Positions 26,824 to 36,229 are shown, numbered from the stretch's first letter. The stretch is 64,000 nt of DNA from Desulfopila aestuarii DSM 18488 (GCF_900143695.1 NZ_FRFE01000002.1:62001-126000), one strand, 5' to 3'. Notes: generated from the sequence alone by a model not told the origin. Translations and numbers: made by a program.

Positions 26824-27414
26824 TTGGAGGACAAGAAAGACATCATCAACGCTATTATCGAGCTTGAACTGGAGATGTTCTTAAACGTTGCCGCCAGGGA
26901 AAAAGCATCATGCCAGGAACATCCGGATCGCTTCAGGGCCTTTCGAACGTCAAACTTCTGTGCCTGGTCAGAAGAAGCTCTATCCTCCTACCACGACGAC
27001 CTCATCAAGGCCAAGGCAAATGACAGAAACCTGCTCACCTTGAAATACGCACGAATGGAAGGCATCATCCCACAGCTGACCGACTCACCATTGTTGGACG
27101 CCATTGTCGATATCGAAATGGAATGGGTCAGGGAGCTGGCAGCCCAATACCCAAATATCCACTCTAAAGGAAGGCCCATCGAACAGGATGGGCCGCATAC
27201 CACCTCCATCAGGACCTATCTGCGTGGCGAGCTTGAGACTTTTTCAGAAAAAACCCTTGAGCTCTACTACCAGAACGTGGTCAACAGCCGAAAGCACGGT
27301 ACGAATCTAGCCAGAGCACGACTTCAGGCAACCATCCGCAATGCGGGGTTCAACTCGCTCGACGAGGCTGAAGCACACCTGGCTGCACAACACAATCAAA
27401 CCAGACAATTGTAA
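26824..27414 (+). CDS. DUF4125 protein
   Basis: A 196-residue soluble, mostly helical protein of the DUF4125 family. Visible family features are IIELELEMF at the start, CQEHPDRFRAFR, a second similar half beginning with VDIEMEWVRELA, and ELYYQNVVNSRKHGTNL near the end, so the chain looks like an internal duplication. The start is probably TTG 26824, six bases after AAGGAG; the frame is open to another TTG at 26803. Function unknown; linked to the DUF4037 gene. Confidence 0.8.
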   Translation: MEDKKDIINAIIELELEMFLNVAAREKASCQEHPDRFRAFRTSNFCAWSEEALSSYHDDLIKAKANDRNLLTLKYARMEGIIPQLTDSPLLDAIVDIEMEWVRELAAQYPNIHSKGRPIEQDGPHTTSIRTYLRGELETFSEKTLELYYQNVVNSRKHGTNLARARLQATIRNAGFNSLDEAEAHLAAQHNQTRQL

Positions 27415-27627
27415 GCTATCCAACATGCACCTGCTCTCGATAGTCCGCTGCGTTTACTCTCCAATCTCCGCATTAGCGACGATTTTCCCGAGCTGCTGAA
27501 AAAATCCGCTCCTTTCCATCCACTTTGACACTCCGCCTCGTTATTCGGTATCATTCGAATAGGGAATATGCCGGAGAAATATCGAACCTCCCGCCCCTGT
27601 CTCATCTCTCTTTTGGAGAAAGAACTG

Positions 27628-29019
27628 ATGCAGACTACGAACAGGCGCCTCGTCCTTTTTTTCATCCTTTTACTGGCACTCGTTGCAGGAGCAATCCCAG
27701 TCACAACCATTGGCGAGTCTGCCGGACAAGTCTGGCAGGTAGGTGCGAAACGCTGGAGCGTCGCCGAAGAAAATCACTTTGCCCAGTGGGTGGAAGCGTC
27801 CATCAACGAAGATTTTTTCATTCGCCACAACATTGCCATCGATTGCGCTGATGTTCCCTACGCCGTCCGTTGGATCTATGCCCGGATTGCCCATCTCCCG
27901 GCAGCCGTCACCACCGAAGATGGTCTTTTGTTTGGCAACTGGTCGACAGCCTTCAGTTATCTTCCCACCGCCAAGGAATGGTATCGAGACCGCAGATTTC
28001 GTCAGTCGCTTCTTCACATCCTCGAGCTGACATCCACCAAAACACTTCCGCAGGACACTTATCCCATCCGTATTTCCGCAGGTTCGCTCACTGCAGGTGC
28101 CATCTTTCTCCATGATGGCCACGCAGGTATTATCGGCCGCATCGTTACAGACGGCAGCACCTATTCCCCGGTCCAAACCTGGGAAGCAACACTGCCCAGA
28201 AAAATCACTCAACTCCGTCAGAGGAACTATTTCGGCACAGATATCGAGCACGAGCAGGGCACTGGTTTGCTACGGTTCCGCTGGCCACAATTCAACAGCG
28301 GGCGCTGGCTCTACTTTGCAGTCGAGCAGGAGCCTTTTTTCTCTCTTGAGCAATACAGCTCGGATTTCTGCAAAATCGGCGAATCCTTTGATGACGCAAT
28401 TGCCCGGAGAATTGATCCCAAACCGCGTTCCCCCGCCAAAAGGGTCCACCTGATTATCGATTCAATCTATCGCTATCTTCTGGATAGGGTAAAACTTGTT
28501 CAAACCGGCTTTGCCTATTGCAGGAAGAATGGTTGCCCTGAGGGTTCATCCAGCTGGGAAATTTACAGCACCCCCTCACGCGATGAAAAAATTGGCCTGG
28601 AGATCTATTACCTCAAAAAGTTGATAGTAGATAATGGGCTTGATGCAAAAACTCTGGAGCGGGAAATGGCACAACGGACCATTCCTATCACCATGGAACG
28701 GACAATCACCTTGCTCGATGTAATACACGATAGCGCATGGCTGTCGCATGACCCCAATGATTCAATCGAAGCTCGTTGGGGAGTAACGAAATGCGAGATG
28801 ATCTTGAAAGAAATCCGTAACGCGCTGGTCGACCTCGATTTTGCCGAACAGCGCTATCGGTCCACCGATCCCGCTTACGCTGACCGGCTGCGTGAAAAAA
28901 CGATGTATAAAATTGAGAGGCTGCATGATGAGGAACAGCGCTCATCTTGCTTCGATCTACCGCCTGGCCGAAGCAAAAACCTTTCTCGGCAGCCGCCCTT
29001 ACCAATATCAGCTCCCTGA
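27628..29019 (+). CDS. Exported protein, possibly a papain-like (NlpC/P60-type) cysteine peptidase
   Basis: A 463-residue protein that I do not recognise with certainty. A signal sequence (LVLFFILLLALVAGAIPV) opens the chain. Residues 72-85 (DCADVPYAVRWIYA) and 153-169 (SLTAGAIFLHDGHAGII) recall the cysteine and histidine motifs of NlpC/P60-like peptidases, with Cys73 and His162 or His165 as candidates. Start chosen at ATG 27628 with GGAG upstream; the frame is open to 27568. The last 30 codons look unlike coding sequence, while another frame from about 28925 reads a plausible helix, so a frameshift near the end (genuine or sequencing) is possible. Confidence 0.6.
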   Translation: MQTTNRRLVLFFILLLALVAGAIPVTTIGESAGQVWQVGAKRWSVAEENHFAQWVEASINEDFFIRHNIAIDCADVPYAVRWIYARIAHLPAAVTTEDGLLFGNWSTAFSYLPTAKEWYRDRRFRQSLLHILELTSTKTLPQDTYPIRISAGSLTAGAIFLHDGHAGIIGRIVTDGSTYSPVQTWEATLPRKITQLRQRNYFGTDIEHEQGTGLLRFRWPQFNSGRWLYFAVEQEPFFSLEQYSSDFCKIGESFDDAIARRIDPKPRSPAKRVHLIIDSIYRYLLDRVKLVQTGFAYCRKNGCPEGSSSWEIYSTPSRDEKIGLEIYYLKKLIVDNGLDAKTLEREMAQRTIPITMERTITLLDVIHDSAWLSHDPNDSIEARWGVTKCEMILKEIRNALVDLDFAEQRYRSTDPAYADRLREKTMYKIERLHDEEQRSSCFDLPPGRSKNLSRQPPLPISAP

Positions 29020-29159
29020 TCGTGTTGCTTTTTCATTCATAGCACTCTTGTTTTGTCAGGAAAGCGGCACTATCTATACTGATATTGTCGCATATTTTTG
29101 CCTTGTGCCCGCACGTGGCATTTAGCATTTCAATTGTAATATAACTATAAAGGATAGCT

Positions 29160-30320
29160 ATGAATCTGGTGTACCTCTCACCCCATTTCCCACACCATTA
29201 TCATCAGTTCTGCAGAAACGTGAAGCAACTTGGCGCCAATGTGCTCGGCATCGGCGACTGCCCATACGACCAGCTCGACCCTGCTGTCAAAGAGGCCCTG
29301 ACCGAATATTATCTTATCAACGACATGCACGACTACGATCAGCTGGTACGGGCCTGCGGTTACTTCACCCACCGTTACGGGAAGATCGACCGCTTCGAAT
29401 CCCTCAACGAATACTGGTTGGCCACGGAAGCCCGCATCCGTGATGATTTCAACATTACAGGCGTAAGAGGCAATGATATTGATGTCATCAAACGAAAATC
29501 CCGGATGAAAAAACGCTTCCAGTCTGCCAAAATCCCGGTTGCAGCAGGCCGCCTTGTCACCACTGTTACAGCGGCAAAAAAGTTCATTAAAGGTGTAGGC
29601 TACCCGGTGGTTGCCAAACCCGATATTGGAGTCGGGGCGCTGGACACCTATCTTCTTCACTCCGATGCTGATCTGGAGAGCTTCTTTGCCTCCAAACCGG
29701 ATGCTCAGTATATCATGGAGGAGTTCATCAAGGGCGAAATAATATCTTTTGATGGCCTGGCCGACGCCAACGGCGACCTGGTCTTTTCTACCAGTCATCA
29801 CTTCAGCCAGGGAATTATGGAGACGGTCAACGAGGCCCGCCATATCCACTACACTTCACTCCGCGACATTCCACCCGCCCTTGAAGAGATTGGGCGCAAG
29901 TGCGTTGAGGCCTTCAAGGTCCGCAGCCGGTTCTTCCATATCGAGTTTTTCGAAACAGCGCCGGGGAATTACGTGGCACTTGAAGTGAATATGCGCCCGC
30001 CCGGCGGCTTTACCACCGACATGTTCAACTTTGCAGGCGACATAGATGTCTACAACTTGTGGGCCCAGGTGATGGTGAATGGTGTTGCGCCTCTTGAACA
30101 TACGCGCAAATACCACTGCTGTTACGCCAGTCGCAAAAACCGTTACGACTATCGTTACAGCCATGATGAGGTCATAGCTCAATACAGCGCTTTCATAAAC
30201 AGCGTGGTCAACGTCCCTGGCGTCTTCAGCAGTGCCCTGGGGGATGTCGGCTATATTTTCCGCTCGCCGCAGATAAAAGATATCGATGACATTGTCCGCT
30301 TCATCCACGAAACCCGATAA
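29160..30320 (+). CDS. ATP-grasp carboxylate-amine ligase-like protein
   Basis: A 386-residue ATP-grasp enzyme. The N-terminal preATP-grasp part is MNLVYLSPHFPHHYHQF. The ATP-grasp domain runs from about residue 110 (IKRKSRMKKRFQSAKIPVAAG, GYPVVAKPDIGVGA, YIMEEFIKGEIISFDG) to about 300, with metal ligands in FFHIEFFE and ALEVNMRPPGGF. Such enzymes join a carboxylate to an amine or thiol through an acyl phosphate. The substrate is unknown. An esterase-like gene begins 11 bases downstream. AAAGGA lies before the ATG. Confidence 0.85.
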   Translation: MNLVYLSPHFPHHYHQFCRNVKQLGANVLGIGDCPYDQLDPAVKEALTEYYLINDMHDYDQLVRACGYFTHRYGKIDRFESLNEYWLATEARIRDDFNITGVRGNDIDVIKRKSRMKKRFQSAKIPVAAGRLVTTVTAAKKFIKGVGYPVVAKPDIGVGALDTYLLHSDADLESFFASKPDAQYIMEEFIKGEIISFDGLADANGDLVFSTSHHFSQGIMETVNEARHIHYTSLRDIPPALEEIGRKCVEAFKVRSRFFHIEFFETAPGNYVALEVNMRPPGGFTTDMFNFAGDIDVYNLWAQVMVNGVAPLEHTRKYHCCYASRKNRYDYRYSHDEVIAQYSAFINSVVNVPGVFSSALGDVGYIFRSPQIKDIDDIVRFIHETR

Positions 30321-30331
30321 GGAACCCGCAG

Positions 30332-31081
30332 ATGCATATTGAAGAACATCGCTGGCACAGCGACCGGCTCAACCAGGAGATGACGCTGAAAGTCTACGGC
30401 AATATGGGACAGCCGCTGATCGTATTTCCCTGTTCCCGGGGGCGCTATTTCGACTATGAAGGAATGGGCATGATCGAGGCCATTGCCCCCTTTATCGACA
30501 ACTGCAAAATAAAGCTCTTTTGCGTCGACAGCATCGATGAACAGTCCTGGTACAATTTTGGCGTTATGCCAGGAGAAAGAAACAGCCGCCATGAACAATA
30601 TGACCAGTACATTACCGCTGAGGTGGTTCCCTTTATCCGTCGACACTGCAACGATGAAGAGATCCGAATCATGGCGAACGGATGCAGCATGGGTGCCTAC
30701 CATGCGGTAAACTTCTTCCTTCGCCACCCCGATGTTTTTGCCGGCACCATCGCCCTGAGCGGTCTCTACCGATTAGACCGTCATGAATTCGGCCTTGGAG
30801 CAGAAGATATCCCCGCCGTCTATTTTAATTCGCCGGTGAGCTACCTGCCTGGGCTGAATGACCCATGGTTTTTGGAGCGCTATCGGGACAGCACGATCAT
30901 CATCTGTACGGGTCAGGGGGCCTGGGAAGACGAGGCGCTCGAAGACACCCGCGCTCTCGATCATGTTTTCAGGTCTAAATCCATAGATGCCTGGATAGAT
31001 TACTGGGGCTACGATGTGAATCACGACTGGCCCTGGTGGTACAGGCAGATGAACCATTTTCTTGGTCGTCTTTATTCGTAG
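30332..31081 (+). CDS. Esterase-like alpha/beta hydrolase
   Basis: A 249-residue alpha/beta-hydrolase of the putative esterase (esterase D) group. The nucleophile elbow is NGCSMGAYHA (serine about 117) within a strand-turn-helix; an acid and a histidine follow late in the chain (NHDWPWWYRQMNHFL holds candidate histidines). It has no signal peptide. The pairing with the ATP-grasp gene suggests that the two act on the same peptide- or ester-like compound, or that the hydrolase edits the ligase product. Confidence 0.82.
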   Translation: MHIEEHRWHSDRLNQEMTLKVYGNMGQPLIVFPCSRGRYFDYEGMGMIEAIAPFIDNCKIKLFCVDSIDEQSWYNFGVMPGERNSRHEQYDQYITAEVVPFIRRHCNDEEIRIMANGCSMGAYHAVNFFLRHPDVFAGTIALSGLYRLDRHEFGLGAEDIPAVYFNSPVSYLPGLNDPWFLERYRDSTIIICTGQGAWEDEALEDTRALDHVFRSKSIDAWIDYWGYDVNHDWPWWYRQMNHFLGRLYS

Positions 31082-31144
31082 AAATCCCCGAAGAAAGCAG
31101 GTGGTGCCCAATAGGCCACCTGCCGCGCTGGTACGTAATGCCTG

Positions 31145-31336
31145 CTACCCCTCATATCGCAGTAACAGCAGCGGAATGGTGAGTTTGTGTTTGAGGCTTT
31201 CTGAAACATCACTGAACAGGCTATCGCCGATAAAAATACCACCATGGGTCGCCATTGCCATCAGATCGTAGCCACCGGTCTCCTTCTCCTTCATTATCTC
31301 CTTTTCCGGCTCAAATCTTCTAACGCTCGCCTTCAC
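31145..31336 (-). pseudogene. Truncated universal stress protein (C-terminal fragment)
   Basis: A 63-codon frame that matches only the last third of UspA-type proteins: YDLMAMATHGGIFIGDSLFSDVSESL followed by the family end IPLLLLRYEG. A stop lies seven codons upstream of the first possible start, and no frame nearby encodes the missing N-terminal strands, so I read it as a remnant. Confidence 0.6.
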
Positions 31337-31573
31337 ATCGACACGGCCCTCTCAAAGATAGCGACATTTGAACATTTTCCGGTTTCTTCACGCCTGATGG
31401 TACGCAATAGTTGAGTTTTATTCCGGGTTGAATTACCGTGCTTGGCCAGCGTGGAATTATTAACCCTCAAACCTTCATCATCATGCAACAGACGGCAACC
31501 CATCGATAATTCATATCCATATGAGTTGACCGATATTGCGAAACCAGACAAGACTGCAATCCGGAATCCGAAC

Positions 31574-31936
31574 ATGAAATTTCAGCAAGAACCACTTTTT
31601 TATGCAGAAATACGACAGGAAGGCTATCATATTTATAACCTTGAAAATGCCGAGACACCAAATTATTATCCTGACGATCTGCAGGACTATCCCGGCGTTT
31701 CAATGCGCGAACTCCAGGAAGGCGACATTATTACAATCCGGGTCTATTTCGGTGTAGGCTCAGGTGAAGAGATGCAGGTTGACAGTGGGTATGTTGATCT
31801 TCGTGTCGAGCATGTTGACCTTGACAAAGTCGTGGCCGAGATCGTTTCAGAGCTGCCGGACGAATATGCTTTGAGCCTGGGTGATTCCATTGATGTTTTC
31901 GCCGAAGAGATCTTGTGTATAAACGATATTCAATAA
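31574..31936 (+). CDS. Hypothetical acidic protein
   Basis: A 120-residue soluble, acidic protein of unknown family. Visible features are [24 protein letters not shown] near the start (tyrosine-rich), a strand-rich middle ([16 protein letters not shown]) and an acidic C-terminus ([24 protein letters not shown]). The frame is open to 31442, but the extension looks non-coding, so ATG 31574 is preferred. The acr3 gene starts 52 bases downstream and may share its transcript. Confidence 0.6.
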   Translation: MKFQQEPLFYAEIRQEGYHIYNLENAETPNYYPDDLQDYPGVSMRELQEGDIITIRVYFGVGSGEEMQVDSGYVDLRVEHVDLDKVVAEIVSELPDEYALSLGDSIDVFAEEILCINDIQ

Positions 31937-31988
31937 TTATTTACAACTGATCAATTTAATAAGGGTTTTCATCCCTCATAACACGACC

Positions 31989-33086
31989 ATGACAACCGCG
32001 CCCAAACAGCTCTCGTTTCTTGACCGTTTCCTGACTCTGTGGATATTTCTGGCCATGTTTCTCGGTGTGATAACAGGGTACCTCTACCCGCCTGTACAGC
32101 AGATCATCAACTCCTTTCAGGTTGGCACCACCAATATCCCGATTGCCATCGGCCTGATCATGATGATGTATCCGCCGCTGGCCAAGGTGAAGTATGAGGA
32201 GCTGGGTCAGGTGTTCAGAAACTTCAGGGTGCTGACATTGTCACTGATTCAGAACTGGGTGATCGGCCCTATTCTGATGTTTTTGCTGGCGATCTCATTT
32301 CTCTCCGGTCACCATGAGTACATGGTAGGTCTTATCCTGATAGGCTTGGCCCGCTGCATCGCCATGGTCATCGTCTGGAATGAACTCGCGGATGGCGATT
32401 CGGAATACTGCGCCGGGCTGGTCGCATTCAACTCAATTTTTCAGGTGTTGTTCTTTTCCTTCTACGCGTGGCTCTTTATCACTATCGTGCCGGCCTGGTT
32501 TGGCCTGGATGGAGCGGTGGTGGATGTGTCCATCGCCGATATTGCCAAGTCGGTCTTTATCTACCTGGGCATCCCGTTTCTGGGAGGCATGTTCACCCGG
32601 CTGATCGGCATCAAGACCAAGGGTAAAGATTGGTACGAGAAGGTCTTCATTCCGAAAATTAGCCCTCTGACACTGATTTTTCTCCTTTTTACCATCATAG
32701 TGATGTTTTCCTTAAAAGGTGAATATATCGTACAGCTGCCCTTTGACGTATTGCGCATTGCCGTACCACTCACCATCTATTTTCTGGTCATGTTCGTGGT
32801 CTCCTTCTTTTTCTCGATGAAGGTCGGTGCCACTTATGAACAGACGGTGACCTTGAGCTTTACCGCCGCCTCGAATAATTTCGAGCTGGCAATCGCGGTC
32901 GCCATCGCTGTGTTCGGTATCAACTCCGGTGAGGCTTTTGCCGCCGTCATAGGACCGCTGGTTGAAGTACCTGTGCTGATTGCTTTGGTAAATGTGGCGC
33001 TGAGGTTAAAAACAAAATATTTTCCGTTTGAAAAGAAGACGCTTTCCGGAGTGTGCCATGTGCACCTGAAAGATCAAGCGAACTGA
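31989..33086 (+). CDS. acr3: Arsenite efflux permease, ACR3 family
   Basis: A 365-residue inner-membrane permease of the ACR3 family with ten predicted helices. Family landmarks are [15 protein letters not shown] at the N-terminus, the cytoplasmic FRNFRVL turn and the conserved cysteine in [15 protein letters not shown] (about Cys123), and [14 protein letters not shown] late in the chain. It exports arsenite using the proton-motive force. It heads a four-gene plus-strand group (acr3, Fe-S protein, DGC protein, arsC) ending with arsenate reductase, which makes the arsenic role firm. Confidence 0.95.
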   Translation: MTTAPKQLSFLDRFLTLWIFLAMFLGVITGYLYPPVQQIINSFQVGTTNIPIAIGLIMMMYPPLAKVKYEELGQVFRNFRVLTLSLIQNWVIGPILMFLLAISFLSGHHEYMVGLILIGLARCIAMVIVWNELADGDSEYCAGLVAFNSIFQVLFFSFYAWLFITIVPAWFGLDGAVVDVSIADIAKSVFIYLGIPFLGGMFTRLIGIKTKGKDWYEKVFIPKISPLTLIFLLFTIIVMFSLKGEYIVQLPFDVLRIAVPLTIYFLVMFVVSFFFSMKVGATYEQTVTLSFTAASNNFELAIAVAIAVFGINSGEAFAAVIGPLVEVPVLIALVNVALRLKTKYFPFEKKTLSGVCHVHLKDQAN

Positions 33087-33108
33087 CACCATTGACGGGA
33101 GAGAGGAG

Positions 33109-33630
33109 ATGCTGCTGCAGGGATACGAGCTGGAAATTTTCAAATCAAAATGCCAGTCCGACGCACAAGGCGTACACTGTTTCGCTCACCTCAACAACGA
33201 TGTCCGCGAGGTGCTGCCCTATCTCAACACTGTGCTCGGTGGTTTCGTCTACACCCATGAACCACCGGCTTTGACCCTGAAAAACTATGGCAAACTCATA
33301 ACAATTCATCCTCGGAAAATCGCAGTCAATGCCCTTCGGGACGAGGAGGAAGCGGAGAAGATCATTGCCTGGCTGCAGCGGGAAATCAACGAAACATGGG
33401 ATAGGCGGGCAGAAATAGAACCGTGTACCGAAAGTGCCAGACAGCCGGTGCTTCTCGAAGTTTTGAAACTTCTGCCCTGCACCAACTGTCGGGAATGTCA
33501 TGACCCGACCTGCCTGGTCTTTGCCTCAAAAGTCATCGAAGGGGCAAAGGACCAGAATGACTGCCCACCCATGGCAGAAGAGAAAAAGCAGCAACTTGCC
33601 GAGTACCTTTCCCAGTTCAGGTTTGATTAA
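33109..33630 (+). CDS. Fe-S cluster-binding protein of the arsenic locus
   Basis: A 173-residue protein whose C-terminal third has a 4Fe-4S-type cysteine cluster (CTNCRECHDPTCLVFASKV, then DCPP), the arrangement of the small FeS domain found in CO-dehydrogenase/acetyl-CoA synthase subunits and RnfB. The N-terminal 120 residues are soluble and unassigned. It lies 22 bases after acr3. A redox or regulatory function in arsenic handling is inferred from position only. Confidence 0.75.
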   Translation: MLLQGYELEIFKSKCQSDAQGVHCFAHLNNDVREVLPYLNTVLGGFVYTHEPPALTLKNYGKLITIHPRKIAVNALRDEEEAEKIIAWLQREINETWDRRAEIEPCTESARQPVLLEVLKLLPCTNCRECHDPTCLVFASKVIEGAKDQNDCPPMAEEKKQQLAEYLSQFRFD

Positions 33631-33668
33631 ATTCGGCTGAGACATCACCACAACCTCAAAGACCGTCC

Positions 33669-34082
33669 ATGCAGTCAACAAGCGAAAACATCCAGAACCT
33701 CTTGGTCATCCCCTGCTCCTGCGACTCGTATCTGGGCAGATTGCCAGCTGCTGCCGTCCAGGCCCTGTTACAGGAGAAAAGAGTACGAAGGCAAATAGAG
33801 GTGCGTCAACCTGATGCTCCTGGTCTGTTACAGGAAAGCTCTCTTCAAGAAATGTCGATTGTCGCTGTTGACGGCTGCGGAGATTGCTGCGTGCAGAAGC
33901 AACTCGCAGAGAGAAATATCAAGGTTGAATTCTATTTAAACCTCGCCGAACTTGCCCTCGAAAACAGGGACACTTCTGAAATTACAGAGGGGGATCTGCA
34001 ACTTGCCAAGGATGGCATTATTGCCTCCGCCGCTAGAACCTCCGACTTTTTTCCTCGCATTCCGGGATGTTGTTGCGGTTAA
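33669..34082 (+). CDS. DGC-domain putative zinc-binding protein
   Basis: A 137-residue small protein with the DGC-type hallmark AVDGCGDCCVQKQL near residues 70-83, an early cysteine pair (IPCSCDSYLG) and a C-terminal GCCCG. DGC proteins are small predicted zinc-binding proteins often found in metal or arsenic clusters; their function is not established. Position between the Fe-S protein and arsC suggests a part in arsenic or thiol chemistry. Confidence 0.72.
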   Translation: MQSTSENIQNLLVIPCSCDSYLGRLPAAAVQALLQEKRVRRQIEVRQPDAPGLLQESSLQEMSIVAVDGCGDCCVQKQLAERNIKVEFYLNLAELALENRDTSEITEGDLQLAKDGIIASAARTSDFFPRIPGCCCG

Positions 34083-34109
34083 ACACGCCTCTTCGTTACG
34101 TAAAAGAAT

Positions 34110-34544
34110 ATGAAGTCACAAAAGATCACAATACTCTTTCTCTGTACCGGCAACTCATGCCGCAGCCAGATGGCTGAAGGTTGGGCCAGACACCTCAAAA
34201 GCGATGAGTTGGAGATCTATTCGGCAGGTATTGTCAAACATGGCCTCAACCCATCTGCGGTGCAGGTCATGGCCGAGGTCGGCGTCGATATCTCCGGCCA
34301 GGAATCCCAGACTATTGACGAATTGTCAAAACACGAATTCGACTGGGTTATCACCCTCTGCGGTCATGCTGACGAGACCTGTCCGATCTTTCCCGGGAAA
34401 AAGGTGCACCGCGGATTTGACGACCCGCCTGCACTGGCGGCTTCCGCAACGAGCCAGGAAGAGAAACTCGCACCCTACCGAAGAGTACGGGATGAGATCC
34501 GGGATTTCGTTCTCACTTTACCGGATTCACTTCCTAAAGGATGA
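34110..34544 (+). CDS. arsC: Arsenate reductase, thioredoxin-coupled (low-molecular-weight phosphatase fold)
   Basis: A 144-residue ArsC of the low-molecular-weight tyrosine-phosphatase fold. The P-loop is CTGNSCRS (Cys12 to Arg18), and the redox pair Cys84 and Cys91 lies in [11 protein letters not shown], giving the three-cysteine relay of the thioredoxin-coupled class. It reduces arsenate to arsenite for export by the ACR3 permease. It is the last gene of the plus-strand group and converges on the thioredoxin-like gene 42 bases away. Confidence 0.96.
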   Translation: MKSQKITILFLCTGNSCRSQMAEGWARHLKSDELEIYSAGIVKHGLNPSAVQVMAEVGVDISGQESQTIDELSKHEFDWVITLCGHADETCPIFPGKKVHRGFDDPPALAASATSQEEKLAPYRRVRDEIRDFVLTLPDSLPKG

Positions 34545-34586
34545 AAAGAGGCATTTTGACAACCACTGCATTCCGCCGCAATCTTC

Positions 34587-34817
34587 TCATTTCAACATGG
34601 TCTTCAACTCCTCAACAGACGGCACCCTGCCAACAGCTTTAACCGTGCCATCCACCACCAACCCGGGAGTCATCATCACGCCGAGGCTCATGATCTGATT
34701 GAAATCGGTTACCTTTTCTATTTCACATTCGACACCCATTGCCGATACGGCCTCTGCGACATTATCCGCCAATTGATTGCAGCTTTTACATCCCGGACCA
34801 AGAACCTGGATCTTCAT
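34587..34817 (-). CDS. Small thioredoxin-like redox protein
   Basis: A 76-residue thioredoxin-fold protein of the redox-active disulfide type: MKIQVLGPGCKSCNQL with active-site Cys10 and Cys13, and the cis-proline motif MMTPGLVVDG. It lies 19 bases after the permease gene in the arsR-permease group. Such proteins usually accompany these permeases and may supply reducing power. Start at 34817 chosen for the GAGGGAG upstream; the frame is open to 34853. Confidence 0.88.
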   Translation of the reverse strand: MKIQVLGPGCKSCNQLADNVAEAVSAMGVECEIEKVTDFNQIMSLGVMMTPGLVVDGTVKAVGRVPSVEELKTMLK

Positions 34818-34836
34818 TGTTATCTCCCTCAAGTAA

Positions 34837-36135
34837 TTAAAAAAATGTTCCAAAAAGTATCCCGCTGATAGTAGCCATAACGATCACCAGTGCAACAAAA
34901 ACGAGCGTTTTCTTCGTGCCAAGAACACTGCGTATCACCAGCATATTGGGCAAACTGAGCGCCGGACCGGCCAGCAGCAGAGCCAGAGCCGGGCCTTTTC
35001 CCATGCCGCTGCCAATAAGACCCTGCAGAATCGGAACCTCAGTCAAGGTGGCAAAATACATAAATGCTCCGGCAAAGGCGGCAAAAAAGTTTGCCATAAG
35101 AGAATTTCCCCCAACCGCCCGAGCAACCCATTCCGAAGGAATCAGTCCCTCATGCCCTACCCGTCCGAGCAACGCTCCGGCAATGAGTACACCGGCCAGC
35201 AACAGCGGCAGAATCTGTTTGGCAAAATCCCAGGAGGTAACAAACCATTGCCCGGTTTCGCCCTTCTCCAGACTGGTGAAAATGGCAAGTCCGATAAAGC
35301 CAACAGCAAAAGCCACCTCGAGATAATTTGGAAAAATGACCGCTGCAAGGGCAACGGCAACCGCAGTCGATGCCACTTTCCAGAGGTGAATATTAAACCA
35401 CCGGCAAAGGATCACACCAAAAAGCAAGGCAAAGCCCGAGGTAACCCACCACTTCGCACCGTAAATCGCAGCCCAGATGCCATCAGGTTCTTGCGGTTTC
35501 CCCCAGTTCGCAAACACCAGAATCGCTACCATGGAAAAGAAGTAGAGTGCGTTCTGCCCGAGAGTCCTGGCCATCGGCTCCTCTGGCAACGCCATTTTCA
35601 CTGCCGCTTTCTGGCTTTCCTCCTTACGGAAGAAAAAAGCCATCAACAGTCCGATAATTATGCTGAAGGCCACGGCACCGATACCCCGCGCCAAACCCAT
35701 CTCAGGGCCAAGAACGCTGGCGGTAAGAACAATAGCCAGGACATTGATGGCAGGTCCGGAGTAGAGAAAAGCGGTGGCCGGCCCCAGCCCAGCACCCATC
35801 CGATAAATACCGGCAAAAAGCGGCAGGATGGTACAGGAACAGACGGCCAGAATGGAGCCTGACACCGCCGCCACACCATACGCCACGATTTTGTTGGCTT
35901 CAGGTCCGAGATATTTCATTACTGCGGTCTTACTGACAAATACCCCGATAGCACCTGCGATGAAAAAAGCGGGAACAAGACAGAGCAGTACATGCTCACG
36001 GGCATACCATTTAACCAATTGAAACGCCTCGATAATGGCATTGTCAAAACGCGGATGCCCCACCGGCAGAAAGAAGCAGCCGACAAAAATGACGACAATC
36101 CACAACAGGTTTTTCCACTCCGTTTTCCAGTTCAT
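34837..36135 (-). CDS. Permease of the ArsP/YraQ (SO_0444-like) family
   Basis: A 432-residue inner-membrane protein with about eight to ten helices. The family motif is SILAVCSCTILPLFAGIYRMGAGL near residue 95, with a conserved cysteine pair, followed by GPAINVLAI and, in the second half, GALLGRVGHEGL and LTEVPILQGLIGSGMGKGPAL. Relatives export organoarsenicals or divalent metals. Its neighbours arsR and the thioredoxin-like gene, and the ArsR-type operator in front, argue for arsenic. Frame open to 36204; ATG 36135 is where the family resemblance begins. Confidence 0.87.
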   Translation of the reverse strand: MNWKTEWKNLLWIVVIFVGCFFLPVGHPRFDNAIIEAFQLVKWYAREHVLLCLVPAFFIAGAIGVFVSKTAVMKYLGPEANKIVAYGVAAVSGSILAVCSCTILPLFAGIYRMGAGLGPATAFLYSGPAINVLAIVLTASVLGPEMGLARGIGAVAFSIIIGLLMAFFFRKEESQKAAVKMALPEEPMARTLGQNALYFFSMVAILVFANWGKPQEPDGIWAAIYGAKWWVTSGFALLFGVILCRWFNIHLWKVASTAVAVALAAVIFPNYLEVAFAVGFIGLAIFTSLEKGETGQWFVTSWDFAKQILPLLLAGVLIAGALLGRVGHEGLIPSEWVARAVGGNSLMANFFAAFAGAFMYFATLTEVPILQGLIGSGMGKGPALALLLAGPALSLPNMLVIRSVLGTKKTLVFVALVIVMATISGILFGTFF

Positions 36136-36194
36136 CTTCACCACACTCCATGCAATTCTTTTCAACCTCACGACCAGCCGCGAAAGTTGACGAC

Positions 36195-36214
36195 ATTTGG
36201 CCAAAATACCAAAT
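36195..36214. promoter_or_regulatory. Candidate ArsR operator before the permease
   Basis: ATTTGG, eight bases, CCAAAT: a perfect 6-base inverted repeat between the arsR stop and the permease start. It matches the site at 36569-36588 in 15 of 20 positions. Confidence 0.6.
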
Positions 36215-36229
36215 AAAAACCAAAAAAAA

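Noticed and set aside
31333-31573. N-terminal half of the Usp remnant, or an extension of the hypothetical gene at 31574
   Set aside because: Neither strand encodes Usp strands or a continuation with family resemblance; an in-frame stop separates the remnant from upstream sequence.
34837-36204. Permease reading frame extended to 36204
   Set aside because: The extension crosses the candidate ArsR operator and lacks similarity to the family N-terminus; ATG 36135 is better.
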